Assembly (NCBI GenBank): GCA_000473305.1
Contig: CP006772.1
Coordinates: 1,674,001 to 1,738,000, forward strand
Length of the DNA: 64,000 nucleotides
Reading direction: 5' to 3'
DNA from: Bacteroidales bacterium CF
GTDB lineage: Bacteria; Bacteroidota; Bacteroidia; Bacteroidales; UBA932
The notes under the pieces are model-generated. The model was not told the DNA's origin. It saw only the letters and a list, made by a program, of their open reading frames with translations, and did no database searches. Below are positions 63,770 to 64,000 of the stretch, one piece after another. The first letter of the stretch is position 1. Every line of letters starts with the position of its first letter. The translations under genes were made by a program, and so were the position numbers.

Positions 63770-64000
63770 GTTTAATGTGTTCGACTGCTCAATAATTGAG
63801 TTAGACAAACATCATAGCATAAGGAAAGGGAACTTAACAGTGATTGAAAATGGTGTAACATTGCCGTTTGATGTAAAGCGGGTTTATTACATATACGATG
63901 TTCCTGGTGGTGAGAGTCGTGGTGCCCATGCGCATAAGGATCTCAGCCAGTTTGTGGTAGCAGCTTCCGGTTCTTTCCGGGTTACGCTAGATGACGGCAA
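63762..64000 (+). CDS. FdtA/QdtA-like sugar 3,4-ketoisomerase, second copy, 3' truncated by the window
   Basis: Begins MSKFNVFDCSIIELDKHHSI at ATG 63762 and shows VYYIYDVPGGESRGAHAHKD and QFVVAASGSFRVTLDDG up to the window end. Here the AHAHK motif is complete, unlike the first copy. Tandem cupins may act as a pair or on two sugars; a downstream aminotransferase would be expected outside the window. Confidence 0.85.
   Translation, partial: MSKFNVFDCSIIELDKHHSIRKGNLTVIENGVTLPFDVKRVYYIYDVPGGESRGAHAHKDLSQFVVAASGSFRVTLDDG

Overview
The window looks like chromosome from an anaerobic Bacteroidota, probably Bacteroidales. The reasons are a complete nqrABCDEF operon, DUF4290 beside murA, an UpxY-type NusG antiterminator, GH20 and LolA-like envelope proteins, several TAnnTTTG -7 promoter motifs and mostly weak ribosome-binding sites. 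No rRNA or tRNA gene was seen. Gene order is mostly housekeeping up to about 44 kb and a surface-polysaccharide locus after that.

1-11.7 kb: an ABC importer operon with an embedded STAS-domain gene (5' end cut by the window), a convergent pair of wbpD-like acetyltransferase and fused FAD/Fe-S dehydrogenase genes, a DUF4493/DUF6359 lipoprotein, and a 1082-residue four-module oxidoreductase. 12.4-21.1 kb: a UvrD/PcrA helicase divergent from nqrA-F. 21.2-31 kb: PDZ protein, rsmF, GH20 hexosaminidase, SRPBCC protein, pyrE, Nudix, LolA-like protein, and an intact IS4-family element with a 9-bp target duplication. 31.3-44.2 kb: ftsK, murA, DUF4290, upxY, wecB, rpmA, rplU, an ATPase, a RAYT (REP-associated tyrosine transposase), ubiX, and a phosphoesterase/beta-propeller protein.

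44.4-64 kb: capsule/exopolysaccharide locus. It starts with a wbpM-like dehydratase interrupted by one in-frame stop, then Wza-type and Wzc-type export genes. Next come capE, capF and capG (UDP-N-acetyl-L-fucosamine synthesis), separated by four genes that look unrelated to sugar synthesis. A decayed capF copy, a Wzx flippase, a FrhB-like Fe-S protein, an IS3 relic and two FdtA/QdtA-like cupins follow. The last 5 kb is visibly more AT-rich.

Two dispersed repeat families are the most striking content. Family 1 (11.7-42 kb) is a 19-bp REP-like word, GTGGCACWGATTTTTCTAA, in about 29 copies. Its head lies on or within a few bases of the stop codon of eleven genes, always in the same orientation relative to the gene; in several it supplies the last codons (tail SGTDFSN or CGTDFSK). 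It also forms inverted pairs, two 131-bp MITE-like elements with covarying palindromes, and two REP-terminator-REP cassettes. A RAYT gene lies inside the repeat field and is the obvious candidate mobiliser. Family 2 (23-25 kb and 49.5-57.7 kb) is a degenerate heptamer, AGTGANN, in long arrays with constant polarity relative to transcription. It fills every junction between capE, capF, capG and the intervening genes, and also occurs in frame inside rsmF.
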